Positions 1 through 10,807 of a stretch of DNA of 64,000 nucleotides are shown here, in pieces. Made by a program: the position numbers and the translations under genes. This DNA comes from Epithemia pelagica (lineage: Eukaryota > Bacillariophyta > Bacillariophyceae > Surirellales > Surirellaceae): positions 1,364,001 through 1,428,000 of the forward strand of contig OX337234.1 in the NCBI GenBank assembly GCA_946965045.2. The letters run 5' to 3'. The notes beneath the pieces were generated by a model. It did no database searches. It was not told the DNA's origin and was given only the letters and a program-made list of their open reading frames with translations. Position 1 is the stretch's first letter; every line of letters starts with the position of its first letter.

Positions 1-3000
1 TAAGCTTCCCTCCAAGGTACATGTCAGGATTTCCGATCGAGCCCGGCTTCATAGGGAAGAAATGATCTAACTCGTGTAACATCGCAGTCGCATCGTGCGA
101 TATGGCCAAGACATCGTCTACGTACAGCAATACATAGGCGCAGTACTTGTGACCGTCACTCGGACGTGTCATAGGCTTCATCCACAAGTCTCGATCAGCA
201 CCCAAGCACGGATCGTACCCAAGAGTTCTCATACAACTCGCAAGGTGGTTGCGGAAACTTGCACCGGCACTCTTTAACCCATACAATGCTCGTACAATAT
301 ATGCACGCTTCCCAGCGTTGGACCCAAACTCGGGGCCCAGTACAGTCCAGATTTTCTCACTGTTCGGCGCAGTTAAATAAGCATTCTTGATGTCGGACGT
401 TTTGACCTCTAGGTCGTTGAGAGCGGCAATAGTGAGGGCAATACGAACACTTTCTCGAGATACAACACTGGCATAAGTCAATGTTGCTGGTACCTCTGTT
501 GTGTGTCCGCCCGCTACAAACCGTGCTTTTCTCCTGAAATCTTCCATTTTTACGTCGAAAACCATGTGGCATCGGATCTCCTGGAAGCCAGGAGCTGGTT
601 TCTCGTCGTCTTCCATCAACTTGAACGCCACTCGAACAGCTTCCATCTCTTTCTCGATGGCCTTTCGCCACAAGTCGTTGCCGTTCCTTCTGTCAAGTTC
701 GTATGCTTCGGCAACAGTCTTGGGGATTTCGATCCCAAACTTGTGCGTCCGCTTGTGGTAGCGGCTGTTGACGGCGGCGAGTATCCGATCTCGTCGTCGG
801 AGGAATTTACTCACCCACCAATCAAACGCTGGCTCGTTTTCAATCTGCTTTGCGATGGCGTACTCCGCCACTTCAATCGGATTTGATTCCTTCAGTCCGG
901 CCAGGCGCTCCCAGGACGTTGATCCGTCGCGCCACTGGACGCACAACTCCCACCCTTTCGTCGTCTTCTTCCTGTGCTTCCGTCCTCGGACAACAACGTA
1001 GCGGTTATCGTGGTCGACAGCGGCTTTGGTCTTGCGATGGTCAACAATGCTGTCCAACAGCAAGAATTGGTTTCCCTCGGCATCGCACTGCGCATACATA
1101 TTTTCCGCGATGACATTCGCGGCATACTCAGACGTCTCGCCGTCTGGAAACTCAACAACATAAACTCTCGAGTCTAGAATCGGGTTGTGGGACGACGTCC
1201 CCTTGAGACGGCCATCGCTGGTCTTGGACCGTCTTTTCACCTTGCCCGTCACCATTGCATCACCCTTCGGCAACAAGACGTCGGCTCCAACGTAGTTATC
1301 GTAGGTGTCTGGTGTGATGTCGTCAATGTCGGGTGCAATCGGTGTCTTGGGGTCATCATCGTCTTCATACGCCTCGTAGGTCGGCGTTTCCACATCAACT
1401 AGACCATCGTAGTCTTCGACTTTAGCTACACTGCCTAGCTTCTCGTTGACCTTGCTCGTGTAGTCTTTTCTCTTCTCTATTTCAGTCGGGTCACGGATTT
1501 CGTCGTCCGTCAGATGTCGGTAGGTCGAGCGAATCTTGATCATTCCTGACTCGGCTAGGATCTTAATTGCATGTGCGGGTCCCATGTCCGTCGCAGGACC
1601 TAGGTACCTACCCAGTTTCTCCTTGTCTTCCGGGTAGTTGGCCGCTGAGTCGTAGTAATAAACCCAGTCGTACCACCCATATCCAGCCAAGAGTGAAATG
1701 TCGAAGGTCTCCCCGTACATTGCCGTTTCCGGGACTTGACCTGACAGCTCGAAATTACTATGACATGTAGCCGATCTGATATAGGCTTCCAACTCGAGGC
1801 AATGATCCCACAATACCTTGGGAGATTTAGTTGAGACCATTTTCCGTCCAGTACCACGCTTCAACTCCCTAATTGCACTCTCAGCCGCATTTGCCCATGG
1901 AGTATAGGGCTCCAACTGTTTCACTCGACAACCAGCCTCTCTAGACTTCTTCCTGAACTTGCCCTTGACCTGTTCCGCGGCACCATCCATGATTAGTTCC
2001 GGTGGACGGCCTTCCCTCTGGAGCAACAACGACAAAGCTTCGTGTGCATCGCCTTTCGAGGCCAGAGGGTACGCTCTAGTCCATCCATTCCTTGCCGTGA
2101 AGACTTGGGCACAAGTATTACCCAGCCTAGACTTCACCTTCAAAAACATAGTGTCCGTGAATAAGGGATGAGGCAATGGCCGGTATCGGTGAAACCGGTC
2201 GTTCGTCGTGAACCTCTTGGTCAGGGGGTTCAATGTGGTACGTAGACCACGTTGCGTCGTCACTCGAAGGGTATCCGCTGCACGTTCCAATCCACATCCC
2301 CATCGACGTGCCAAAGTCTTGGCATCGATAGCTTTTCCAGAAGGGGTAGTTTGTGTTACGGAAAGAGTCGCCACGCGTGCTTGCAGAGCAGTCGCGAAGC
2401 ATGCGGTTTCCGACGGTCGCGAATCAGAAAGCAAAGTCGTGAAAGGGTCATTGGGTCCCCTTGAGCGAACGGTGGAAATCGATCGTTGGAGGGCCGCTCG
2501 GGCCGACATTTCATCCCGAGCGAAAGAGTCATCTTGGGGGTCCCACGGCAGGTCGGGACTAGTCAAATCAAAGCGACGACATGAAGCATATTCGTCGGAA
2601 GTGGGGGTCCTTGTAGGGAAATAGGAAGTGACACCACATAAATCAAGGGGTATCACAAAATCCTCATCGTCCTGATCTTTCAGGACCAGTGCGTGTGTCT
2701 TATTGTCGGGATTATCGGTCAAGAATTTCGGTTGGTCCGAAACTTGCACGTCATTCATCCACAACTGCATAGGGCACAGGAGGTTGTGAGTAAGCGATGG
2801 TATATAAATGGCCTGGTTCACGAGTAGGATCAATACTTCACCGGTATCGGGGCAATCGTAAGCTAGAGCCGCACTTATAGTCTTGCAACTCTTGTGAACC
2901 ACGCCCTGAGAAGAATCATATCCCTTGACATCCACAGGGCGGCCATAGTCCTGTACAACCATCGCAGACCTTCCAACAACACACGTGTCCGCATGACTAT

Positions 3001-3070
3001 CAAGCTCGGTACGAGACTCGCCCTCGTCGGACGTGTCAACCGCACCGACACGCACTGAGCGGACCACCGC
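1..3070 (-). CDS. pol: copia Pol (protease-integrase-RT), partial, no own ATG
   Basis: Open frame of over 1,000 codons running off the left edge. It begins directly after the gag TGA, so it is expected as a Gag-Pol fusion. Aspartic protease motif LDSHADTCVVG lies near 2970-3005. The integrase core shows D (in FTDTMF, about 2152), D (in IMDGAAEQ, about 1985) and E (in NAAESAIRELKRG, about 1880). The RT has FVAGGHTTEVPAT near 485-540, SDIKNAYLTAP near 370-400, and the catalytic YVDDV at 110-124. Together these copy RNA to cDNA and insert it. The window ends after MYLGGKL, before RNase H. Confidence 0.93.
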
Positions 3071-4435
3071 TCATTTCCGTGATTTCTTCTGGCGGGTTAG
3101 CGCCGGATTGTCGCGATTCGACTCGGGCTTGCGCTTTCCCGCAGGCTTGGCATCATCATCAGAACTATTGGACGATGAGTCATTGCCGCTGGCTCGAGAT
3201 GGATCACGCAATGGTGGCAAGCTCATTGAATTCTTTGCGAGAGCGGACAGGGCAGCGATGTTCCTCTGAAACTTCTTGGAAAAGAACTTCATCTCTTTGG
3301 GCTTGCTGGAATCGCCCTTGCCCGTGCGACTCTCCCGCATTTCCTTCAACTTCTTGCGCTGGGCGTGAGAAAGCTTCTGATATTCGTCTTTCTTATAATA
3401 TCGGTCTTCTACACCGCCACTAGCCTTCCCCCCAGACTTAGTCTTACCAGAATTAGAATCAGTCTTGGTACTGATACTCGATACTTGAGACTGACTAGCC
3501 GATGGGCGCTGTGCTAAGAAATCCTTAAACAAGGAGACGGCACGGGTGAAATCGGCTTGTAGGGAATCATCCGACATGATTCGCGTCTTCACCGCTTGAA
3601 ATTGGTCGGTCTTGATTCCGTCCATCAGATGCCGAACCTTAGAACGGTCATCGATGCCAGGATGTACGCCCTGCTGGCGTAATCCTTCCAAGATCGCGTG
3701 TTGATTCACGTGAATCTTACAGTATTTCTCGAAGTTGAACCGCTTATGTTCACCGTTGTAACTCGTGTTCATAAGTTTCCGTTCAGCTTCGTTGGCCAAA
3801 TTATTCGCGTTGTTCGGCCCTAAGTAATGGTCAAACAAGGCTTGATAAGCCGCTCGCCCGTCGCGATTTCGGCTCGCCTTGCGGATGTAGGTGGAACAAT
3901 CCATCCGTTCGCACATAGCGGACAAACGGATCCAAACCTTGGCTCGATCCTGCAAGTACTGACGGGTAAAACCGTCGTTCGGTCCGTTTCCAACACGGTG
4001 ACGAGCGCGTGCAATCATCTCGGCCTCGTCGGACTCAAATCCGCCTTGCGGGTCAGCTCCGGGAAATTCGTCCGTCCGGATCACGTACGCCAAAGGTATA
4101 CCGGACGTGCCTCGGCACTCGGCGAAGTACTCCTTAATCAACTCGATGTTCCGCGGCCAGTCACGATTGTCGAGCTCGGGTGCTTCCGGATCATCGTGCA
4201 TGGTCTCATATTCTTTGAGGTCTCGCATAGGGCGAATGTTCGCCATCGTCAAATCGTTCGGCGTGGTGGCCCGATCGATGCGGATACGGTGGCGGACAAA
4301 GTAACATGCCAACTTGAGATTCGTCTCGGCTAGGATAGAAACCTCAAAGCCTGGATTAGGGACAGGCGGCGGAGCTGCCACTCCTGCCGCAGCGGCAGGA
4401 GGAGCTTGGACACCACCGGGGCGACGGACGGCCAT
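3071..4435 (-). CDS. gag: copia Gag polyprotein
   Basis: A 454-aa protein starting at the ATG at 4435; the open frame extends to 4453 but without a better ATG. The N-terminus is Ala/Pro-rich, followed by a helical capsid-like region and a basic, Ser/Asp-rich C-terminus ending in KKSRK. Gag packages element RNA into cytoplasmic virus-like particles. I see no CCHC zinc knuckle, so RNA binding may rest on the Lys/Arg-rich tail. The frame closes with TGA and the same frame reopens directly into pol, so Gag-Pol could arise by stop-codon readthrough. Identification rests on position upstream of a clear copia pol and on composition. Confidence 0.85.
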   Translation of the reverse strand: MAVRRPGGVQAPPAAAAGVAAPPPVPNPGFEVSILAETNLKLACYFVRHRIRIDRATTPNDLTMANIRPMRDLKEYETMHDDPEAPELDNRDWPRNIELIKEYFAECRGTSGIPLAYVIRTDEFPGADPQGGFESDEAEMIARARHRVGNGPNDGFTRQYLQDRAKVWIRLSAMCERMDCSTYIRKASRNRDGRAAYQALFDHYLGPNNANNLANEAERKLMNTSYNGEHKRFNFEKYCKIHVNQHAILEGLRQQGVHPGIDDRSKVRHLMDGIKTDQFQAVKTRIMSDDSLQADFTRAVSLFKDFLAQRPSASQSQVSSISTKTDSNSGKTKSGGKASGGVEDRYYKKDEYQKLSHAQRKKLKEMRESRTGKGDSSKPKEMKFFSKKFQRNIAALSALAKNSMSLPPLRDPSRASGNDSSSNSSDDDAKPAGKRKPESNRDNPALTRQKKSRK

Positions 4436-6141
4436 GGTAATCAAAAACAACAATCAACTCGTAACTTCTTGAAACACTTCCTCAAAAGTGAGCTTTCCAA
4501 GACGAGTTTTGCCATGATTTTAATCCATTACCTACGTAGAACCACTACTGGGTTGCACACAATCCTTGATTGTTGCTCAAAATCGGTCGTGCCAGACCTA
4601 ACCCACATGATCTTGACCCTAATTGGCTAGATCCACATAGGAGCCCGGAAAAGTCTTTTCGTCGGTTCCACAAGACACCTGAACCACGTCTAGGTATATT
4701 TTGTCCTGCAGTGGAAGGCCTCACATGGAGCTAAGCTCATGTGCTCTCGGCCAGAGGGATAACAAACCGCAAAATGTGAGACAAGTCCCAAACGGTTGCG
4801 ATGCGACACTGTACTTATTCCAAAATTCAGCACTGTGCAACAATGAGTACCCCCCTTCCGTTGAGAAGGCTGTTTCGGACACATGCCCCCATTTCATCCA
4901 CATTAAGAATGGTCCCAGGAATATTCTCCGGACCATTTTCCCAGGGCGAATCACACATATAACTGGTTTTGGGATGCGTTCTGATTTCGAATTCCGCAAC
5001 CATGGCGGATCTGGTTCACTGGGATGGATCCAGTAGGGAAGACCGTCGCCATTCCCCCAATCTGCGCACCTTTTCGCAGACAACGGTAGCGCCAAACAAT
5101 AGTAACGTACCATTATCATTGTGCCTGCACGAGCCCATTCACAGGTGCAATAGGTCAACCAATGAGCCCCGACAGTTGGGTTATATCTGTCGGTTTGCCT
5201 TATAGGCTTGGGGCATTACGCCAACGGTCGCAGCCATCTGTCCAGGCATTGGACCGTCTACTTCCATGTTATCGACCGGTTTGGGTCTGATAAACTAAGA
5301 AAACCCGTCCGTTGAGCATACGGAGCACCGTCATGGGTGCACGGGTACAAAAGTCATTCCAAACAAAGAGGTGAACTAAAATATAGGTTACAGAGTCACT
5401 ACTCCCTATCTTCTCGATTTTCATACGTACGACATACATACTTTCTTACCATCCCTCCTATGCCATATTCCTAGGAGTAGTTCCCAACTTCTGAAGTAGG
5501 TAGTCCTTGCTAGAGGAGTAGCTAGCAGTAATTTTTCGGTTCCCCATACCTACATTTACTCCTATATTACAACTATACAGCGAGACTATCCGTACGGAGA
5601 GACCACGTTCACAATGGCACCGGTGTCCGACCGCGAAACCAACTGCATTACCATCCTAGCTATGTCCTCTAACCTTACCACTATCGAACACACTCCGAAG
5701 ATACTCCGAAGCTACTCCCATTAACACAGAGTCAACGTCCGAAACTAAAGAGACGTGTAACGAACGAAACATTCCCGCCAGAAATTTCACTTCATGTGCT
5801 ATGTGGAGCATCGCTTGGAGTAACATCGCTTGGACAAGGAATCAACCACAGTCATCTCACAATATAAGAAAGTTGTCCAAAGCAACTCGTATTGTCTTCA
5901 GCCTACTAGTACAACGCACAGCCAACTTGTTGCAAAGCTTAATCACCTCGGTTGCCTCAAGTTGCCTCCCTATCCGAAGTTATCGTGAATTTAGTATACA
6001 TTGAGTTGTAGCAACGCATCAAGTCATCGTCCGTGCATCCGACGTCTCGAAGCCTTCTTCTGTCACCCTTTTTGCGTGTGTCTCGTCGTTTCTTTCCTTT
6101 CACTTATTCATATTTAATAGCCATCTGAAAGACGGCCGACG
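4436..6141. other. Copia 5' leader / presumed LTR and flank; no gene seen
   Basis: This 1.7-kb stretch upstream of gag should contain the untranslated leader, primer-binding site and 5' LTR. I could not recognise a primer-binding site or LTR ends, and the partner LTR is outside the window. A 145-aa open frame at 4721-5158 (minus) shows no family signature. Several CTACTCCTA/TAGGAGTAG-like words occur around 5465-5575. Nothing else is supported. Confidence 0.5.
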
Positions 6142-7086
6142 ATGAAGAGTGCGACAGAAGAAATGGAAAGGGTTGTGAAGAGGGATTTGTCAGCCTCGGA
6201 GGCCTCCTGTCTTCTGGTCACATTCGCCGCACAGGCGATCCTTATTGCAAACGGGCAGTTCAAGGACCACCAGATTTCATCTCTTTTCCTCAAAATACAA
6301 AGAATGGTAAAGTCAGAGACGAAATCGAGGCTTGTGTCTGATTATACGTTTGACGGTTTAGTACCCATGTCGTTCGGTCAAGGGAAGACGGTTCTGCAAT
6401 ATGCGATCCGTGGGTCGCATCTGTATTGTGCAAAAATTGGAGAGCCAGGTACAATTCAGAACAGCCTACAGCCTACATGAAAACCAGATTTGCCCCACTG
6501 CAATGCTTGTCTTGACACTGTAGTCATTTCGGATGATAGGCTTGCCATGATTACTCCATTCTACCCGTTACCAATCTCTCACGCTCAAGTCCGGTCGGAA
6601 ACCATCGTGAATGTTGCGCTTTGCGGTCTGGCTACGATACAGGCGTTCTTCAATAAGAGTCTCTGTCACGGCGACATCAAACCCTCCAATATGATGTTCC
6701 AAGCTTCAAGCGGGGTCGTTGTTACTATTGACTATGGATCTTGCGTTTCCTATGGGAAGACATTGGCTGAGATATCACATGAGTACGGGTTGGACTGTTC
6801 CCTCCAAGGTTCGCTCCAATACGATCTAACATGCTTGGCAACGTCGATCTTACAACTAAAAGGAGTCCAATTGGCTGATCTGAGGACAAGAAATGATGTC
6901 CGATCGTGGTTGGCTGATCGATCCGAGGGAGATATTTTGTTGACAATTTCCGCATTGTGCCTCGACGATGCCATCTCATCTCCTTGTACAATCAAAGAAA
7001 GTTGTCTACAAAGGTGCCAGTCACTCCCCAATTCTTCAGACTGGATTGTGGATATTGATTCTATATGGCCCGCAAAGGTAGAGTAG
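6142..7086 (+). CDS. Divergent protein kinase-like protein, probably two exons
   Basis: Two segments in one frame: 6142-6448 and 6488-7086. The first has LYCAKIGE, which resembles the beta-3 strand with its ATP-binding Lys. The second has the catalytic loop CHGDIKPSNM (HRDxKxxN with R to G), a DFG-like IDYGS, and DLTCLA, which fits the helix-F Asp. No glycine-rich loop is evident in the first segment. Key Asp, Lys and Asn are kept, so activity is possible but the fold is divergent. The segments are separated by 39 nt that contain an in-frame TGA but start with GT and end with AG (see 6449-6487). The ATG at 6142 follows an AT-rich leader. If the 39 nt are not spliced, the locus is a pseudogene. 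Confidence 0.72.
6449..6487 (+). other. Putative 39-nt GT-AG mini-intron in kinase-like gene
   Basis: Bases begin GTACAA and end AACCAG, contain the only in-frame stop of the gene, and their length is a multiple of three. Removal gives KIGEP joined to DLPHCNAC without a stop. The other introns inferred in this window are 81-206 nt, so 39 nt would be unusually short. An in-frame insertion carrying a stop is the alternative. Confidence 0.45.
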
Positions 7087-7548
7087 AGTTTGTATTTAGG
7101 GCTTCTTTCTTCAGCATTGGGCTGACTGCCAAGGTGTGAAATTGATTTCACGTAGTGCGAGTGCACTACATTGGTGCCGCCACCGGCAGAGGCGACCATC
7201 GGGGGTAACAACCTAGAATATTCCCGCAGCAAGCGAGGCATTGACTTGGTATACCGGTATTCTTGGAGAACCCGGGTCCACAAAATCCGATACAGGGCCA
7301 AAACGCGAGTTCAACTCTTTGCACACAATGGAATGCAAAAGGAAGCCAAGAAGTTTGAGCCTTGGGAGAGCGCACTGGGGAGCGGAGTCTTGGGTCCCTG
7401 TGGTTGCTTCTGGGTGTGATGATTCGACTCTTGCTTCCACCGCATGTGGACAAGGAACAAGCGGCGGCCTACTTGTTGTTGCACCACCACTGGTACGATG
7501 GACACCAGCCGCCGCAAAACGAACCACAAGGACGACACGAGTCGGAAT

Positions 7549-7917
7549 TCAAGGCACCACCGCGGGTTGAGTGGGTTGTCGTGCGACCAACCGATATGGT
7601 TCCGGATAATGATGCCGAGGAGCGGGGGTACCATTATCGACGATGACGACGACTCGGTTACCATTGGCAGTCCACACCAGAGGGTCCCTTGTTTGGTGGC
7701 CAACATGTCGTGTCACGTCGTCGTCAAGCGGGTCCATCTCCTCACACGACGTCCCCAATTGTGGCAGAAGTGGAAATTCCAAATGCCCGTCGTACACAAC
7801 AACGACAACAACAATGACGATGACGACGACAAGACCAAGCACCACAAATAGCACCAGCAGGAAAAGAAGACGAATGGTGACACAGCAATGCCGAAATGAT
7901 ACCAAGCTCATCCACAA
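7549..7917 (-). CDS. Hypothetical single-TM protein, uncertain
   Basis: A 122-aa ATG-initiated frame. After about 15 residues comes a long hydrophobic run rich in Leu and Val (roughly residues 16-41), then a polar, His/Pro/Asp-containing tail. It would be a type II membrane protein or an uncleaved signal peptide. Part of the Val run is encoded by a GAC/GTC-type simple repeat, and the opposite strand is also open, so chance is a real possibility. No family is recognised. It lies downstream of the phosphatase gene on the same strand. Confidence 0.28.
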   Translation of the reverse strand: MWMSLVSFRHCCVTIRLLFLLVLFVVLGLVVVIVIVVVVVVYDGHLEFPLLPQLGTSCEEMDPLDDDVTRHVGHQTRDPLVWTANGNRVVVIVDNGTPAPRHHYPEPYRLVARQPTQPAVVP

Positions 7918-7997
7918 AGACCAACGACTCCCTCTCGGGGTAATTATCCTGAGACAATTGGACTTGCCTTTTGCTCATAGAGACACCATTATTATTG

Positions 7998-8819
7998 TTA
8001 CAAGTTTGACAGTCGTTCAAGTATCATGTCTTTTTTGGATGGTTTTTGGGTACCATTATTTGGTTCAAAGACTCTCCAATCGTCGAGATTTTGTATGGAT
8101 GGAGGACGTTGTGAAACGACCGATTCCGGTGAGCCCGGGGTCGGACCCAACAATCCATGGAGGCGTGCCATGGCGACCAATTGTTCTTGAAAGCCTTCAT
8201 TGTGCAAACAGATATTGCCTCGTTGGCTTCGAATTTGTTGAACCGTTTCCACGACCGGAGTTTGTGTCTGTATCATGTAATAGGTTGACACAATCAATCC
8301 CGATCGATTGATCCCCGCCATGCAATTCACGACACACTTATTCTTATTCGTGGTCCAGGTATCGAGGAATTCTCGAGCTTGCACCCAATGCTGTTGCAAG
8401 AGCGGATACTCGGTATCGTCGTCCGCTTCCATTTGTTGGTAGGCAATCCCGACTGCTTTGTACCGACGAATCGTTTGGGCCGAGACAGCAAAGGGTCCAG
8501 CCATGTTCAAAACGGCGGTAATGCCCAATCGTTGCAATCGTTCGACCTTTTCGACACTGAGGGCATTGCCCAAGTACAACGACTTGTCGGAGAGAATGGG
8601 CACGGGCAAGTGTTGCATCGATCGCATGCGCGTGTCAATTTCGGTTTCCAACAAGCCTCGTTTCCAATCCAAAAGTTCAGGCTCCCGAATGGCCCAAACC
8701 CAAGGCCAATCCTCGGCAATACAAACACAGGGAGGATGTTCTTCCTCCTCTTGTTGTTGTTGTGTCGTCGGTGGTGGTAGCTTCTTGTCGGAGGAGGAGG
8801 TACTAGTACTGCTTGCCAT
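7998..8819 (-). CDS. Dual-specificity phosphatase-like protein with atypical signature
   Basis: A 273-aa protein starting at the ATG at 8819. The first 30 residues are low complexity (Ser, Gln, Glu). The DUSP core follows: LYLGNALSVEKVERLQRLGI and TAVLNMAG are typical of the substrate-recognition region, and VVNCMAGINRSG near residue 160 is the catalytic P-loop. The family signature is HCxxGxxRS; here Cys and Arg are kept but the leading His is Asn. DUSPs remove phosphate from Tyr and Ser/Thr of proteins such as MAP kinases. Because the His lowers the Cys pKa, activity may be reduced; catalysis is therefore uncertain although the fold is clear. Confidence 0.85.
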   Translation of the reverse strand: MASSTSTSSSDKKLPPPTTQQQQEEEEHPPCVCIAEDWPWVWAIREPELLDWKRGLLETEIDTRMRSMQHLPVPILSDKSLYLGNALSVEKVERLQRLGITAVLNMAGPFAVSAQTIRRYKAVGIAYQQMEADDDTEYPLLQQHWVQAREFLDTWTTNKNKCVVNCMAGINRSGLIVSTYYMIQTQTPVVETVQQIRSQRGNICLHNEGFQEQLVAMARLHGLLGPTPGSPESVVSQRPPSIQNLDDWRVFEPNNGTQKPSKKDMILERLSNL

Positions 8820-9148
8820 GGTTCGGTGCTCTTGGATATTGAGAGAGTGGATGATTGGTGTGAGTGGAAACAGGCCAGCAACATCGACCCACGTCTCTCT
8901 TAAATCGTGCTCTGCAATTCAATCGCTCTCGCAACAAGATATTCCCATTGCGTTTCCCACATGGGCGCAGAGATGGTGTGGTGCATGGAGTGTAGATGGG
9001 GTCATGAGAATCCAGGGAGGACCGAAACGCGACCGATCACTTTTGGTCTGTCCTGTGCCCGACATGGAACACAAAAACACCCGCGCACTCGTGGTGCCGC
9101 AGACGCATTTTGCAGTGGGTGGCAATGGCGATGGTGCGAAATGCTATG

Positions 9149-9220
9149 ATGGTGTCCCGATGGTCTCCTCTGTTTCTCTCCTCACACCATGGTGTCCCGA
9201 TGGTATCCTCTGTTACTCTC
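9149..9220. repeat. 40-bp imperfect tandem duplication
   Basis: The words ATGGTGTCCCGATGG and CCTCTGTT recur at an offset of 40 bp (copies at 9149-9188 and 9189-9220). The repeat lies in the noncoding DNA 5' of the phosphatase gene. Confidence 0.75.
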
Positions 9221-9463
9221 ATTTTTGTTTGTCACTTCCATCCATCATCCAAAATTTGCCTTGATTGGATTCGCTCTCATCATCTTATTTCTTTTGTTAT
9301 GTGAGTGTTAGGTGCGGGACAGAACACAAACATTGCCAGAACGACTTGACTTCGGGCAGACCAAAATCAAGCAACGAAACGGTGGAGGAATGACACTATG
9401 TTGGTGTTGGGGAATCTCTTGGCATTTGAGTCAAGTCTAGGCTCCGTGCTTTACAGAAGGATT

Positions 9464-9970
9464 AACTGCTCCCATCCTTTGGGAAAGAAAGCATCGGAAA
9501 AGTTGATCCGTGACTCTTGTTTTCTTCGAAATTTTGGCGTCTCTCGTCGTGGTCAAAGCCATGACGAATCCACAAGGACTGATTTGGTTCGCTCGTCAAA
9601 GTGTATTGACAGTCAAGGCTAGGTTCCAAATCAAGGAATGGACATGGGACTTGAATGTCCTTTTGTTTTGGAGGAACTCTTCCAAAATCGAGCATTGGAC
9701 ACCAAAGTCACGGATGAACTGCTCCGATCCTTTGGGAAAGAAAGCATCGGAAAAGCTGATCCGTGACTTTGGTGCTGTTCGAAATTTTGGCTCCTTTCGT
9801 CGTTGTCGCAGCCATGAATCGCCTCAACAGCTCCACAAGCACAAGGACTGTTTTTGATTCGCTCATCAACCTGTATTGACAGCCAAGGCTAGGTTCCACG
9901 GGATAAAGAAGAAATCAAGGAATCGAGGTGAGGTTGAACGGTCCACACGTTTTGGTGGAACTCTTCCTAA
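9464..9970. repeat. 253-bp diverged tandem duplication
   Basis: Copy 1 (about 9464-9716) and copy 2 (about 9717-9970) share AACTGCTCC, ATCCTTTGGGAAAGAAAGC, GATCCGTGACT, TATTGACAG and GGCTAGGTTCCA in the same order, with small indels between. The offset at AACTGCT is 253 bp. Neither copy has a convincing reading frame, and no mobile element is recognised. The remaining DNA from 8820 to 10310 shows no supported gene. Confidence 0.8.
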
Positions 9971-10310
9971 AATTGGCTTCCGTGAGGCTGAAATGCAAGT
10001 TTCTTCGGCTTGTTCGGTGATAGCTATCAGTATGGTAAAACTGTCTCATCTAATTGCGTAATACGTAACCGCTGGTTTTGAAATAAATTGTACGGTCTAT
10101 GATGGATGCTTGTTATGCAGTGATTTGGTGCAGCCATAGACGACAATATGTCCAACGGGGTCGGAAGTCTTGGAATTTCTCATTTAGTTGTTTCAATTCC
10201 TTTGCTTCTTTGGATAGGTAAGAATGTACTTTTTCATATCGAACAAGATTATTGTTGCCGTAGGTTTTCACCAACCTGTTTCAAAAGTCCATGTCGTATT
10301 TAGCTCGTTG

Positions 10311-10682
10311 TCACGGCAGACGCCACGAGATGGTTAGATCCAAATAAAAATCGTACTTGCAATCGAGCAATGACGTTTCCGTGAATACAGTCATCGAGGA
10401 AGGACCGAGTGGCAATCGTGCCACCCTTTCCATGTAAACAGAATCGGAGATCTTGGATGGCGTGAAGCATTTTGTTGTTGTTGGTTTAGTATCCACACGT
10501 TTGACAGGTTCCATTACGCACAGCCGATTGACTTTGGAGGCTTGGATGATTGAACGTCCAGAGGTTCGCAGAAATGCCGTTGTAGGGCGAGTAGTTGTTG
10601 CAGGAGCTCCTTCGCATCGCACATGATTACAGAGACAACTACCCATCACAATGAGAAGAGAAAGAGGATGTGCAAGGCTCAT
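10311..10682 (-). CDS. Small putative secreted protein
   Basis: A 123-aa frame starting at an ATG at 10682. Residues 1-25 form a plausible signal peptide (short polar start, then HPLSLLIVMGSCLC), followed by a Thr-rich stretch with TTAFLRT. The AFL after the cleavage region is only loosely like the AFAP plastid motif, so ER or plastid routing is open. The rest shows no known domain. A longer frame up to 10868 overlaps the end of the LRR gene and is unlikely. It is just downstream of that gene on the same strand. Function unknown. Confidence 0.35.
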   Translation of the reverse strand: MSLAHPLSLLIVMGSCLCNHVRCEGAPATTTRPTTAFLRTSGRSIIQASKVNRLCVMEPVKRVDTKPTTTKCFTPSKISDSVYMERVARLPLGPSSMTVFTETSLLDCKYDFYLDLTISWRLP

Positions 10683-10807
10683 GATGGTGAGCCAGAGTCG
10701 TTGAGCCAGAGTCGGGGCACCTAAAACGCTACCATGGAAAGCAGCGAACGATTTCCGATGGCATCTTTGGCACACAAAACTGCAGTTCCGGACGGTACAA
10801 ACTGTGA

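Larger units (their letters stand above)
1..4435 (-). mobile_element. Ty1/copia retrotransposon, gag-pol, left-truncated by window edge
   Basis: Minus-strand gag is followed by pol in the order protease, integrase, reverse transcriptase, which is the copia order (integrase before RT). Gag and pol use the same reading frame and are separated only by a TGA at 3071-3073. I checked the pol frame at several points down to base 1 and found no stop, so the element looks recent. The RNase H part and 3' LTR lie beyond the left edge. The 5' LTR should lie above 4435, but without the second LTR its borders cannot be fixed. The protease form DSHADT fits diatom copia (CoDi-like) elements; the lineage is an inference. 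Confidence 0.93.

Noticed and set aside
357-1161. Minus-strand frames at 357-671 and 892-1161 and plus frames at 501-1177
   Set aside because: They overlap the clear copia pol frame, which alone shows RT motifs.
4721-5158. 145-codon minus frame upstream of gag
   Set aside because: No domain or presequence; in the expected LTR/leader region and overlapped by a plus frame.
4436-6141. Attempt to define the copia 5' LTR
   Set aside because: TG and CA ends are too common and the matching LTR lies outside the window.
7311-7706. 131-codon minus frame and several plus frames beside the phosphatase
   Set aside because: Mutually overlapping, Gln/Pro/Trp-biased and without motifs.
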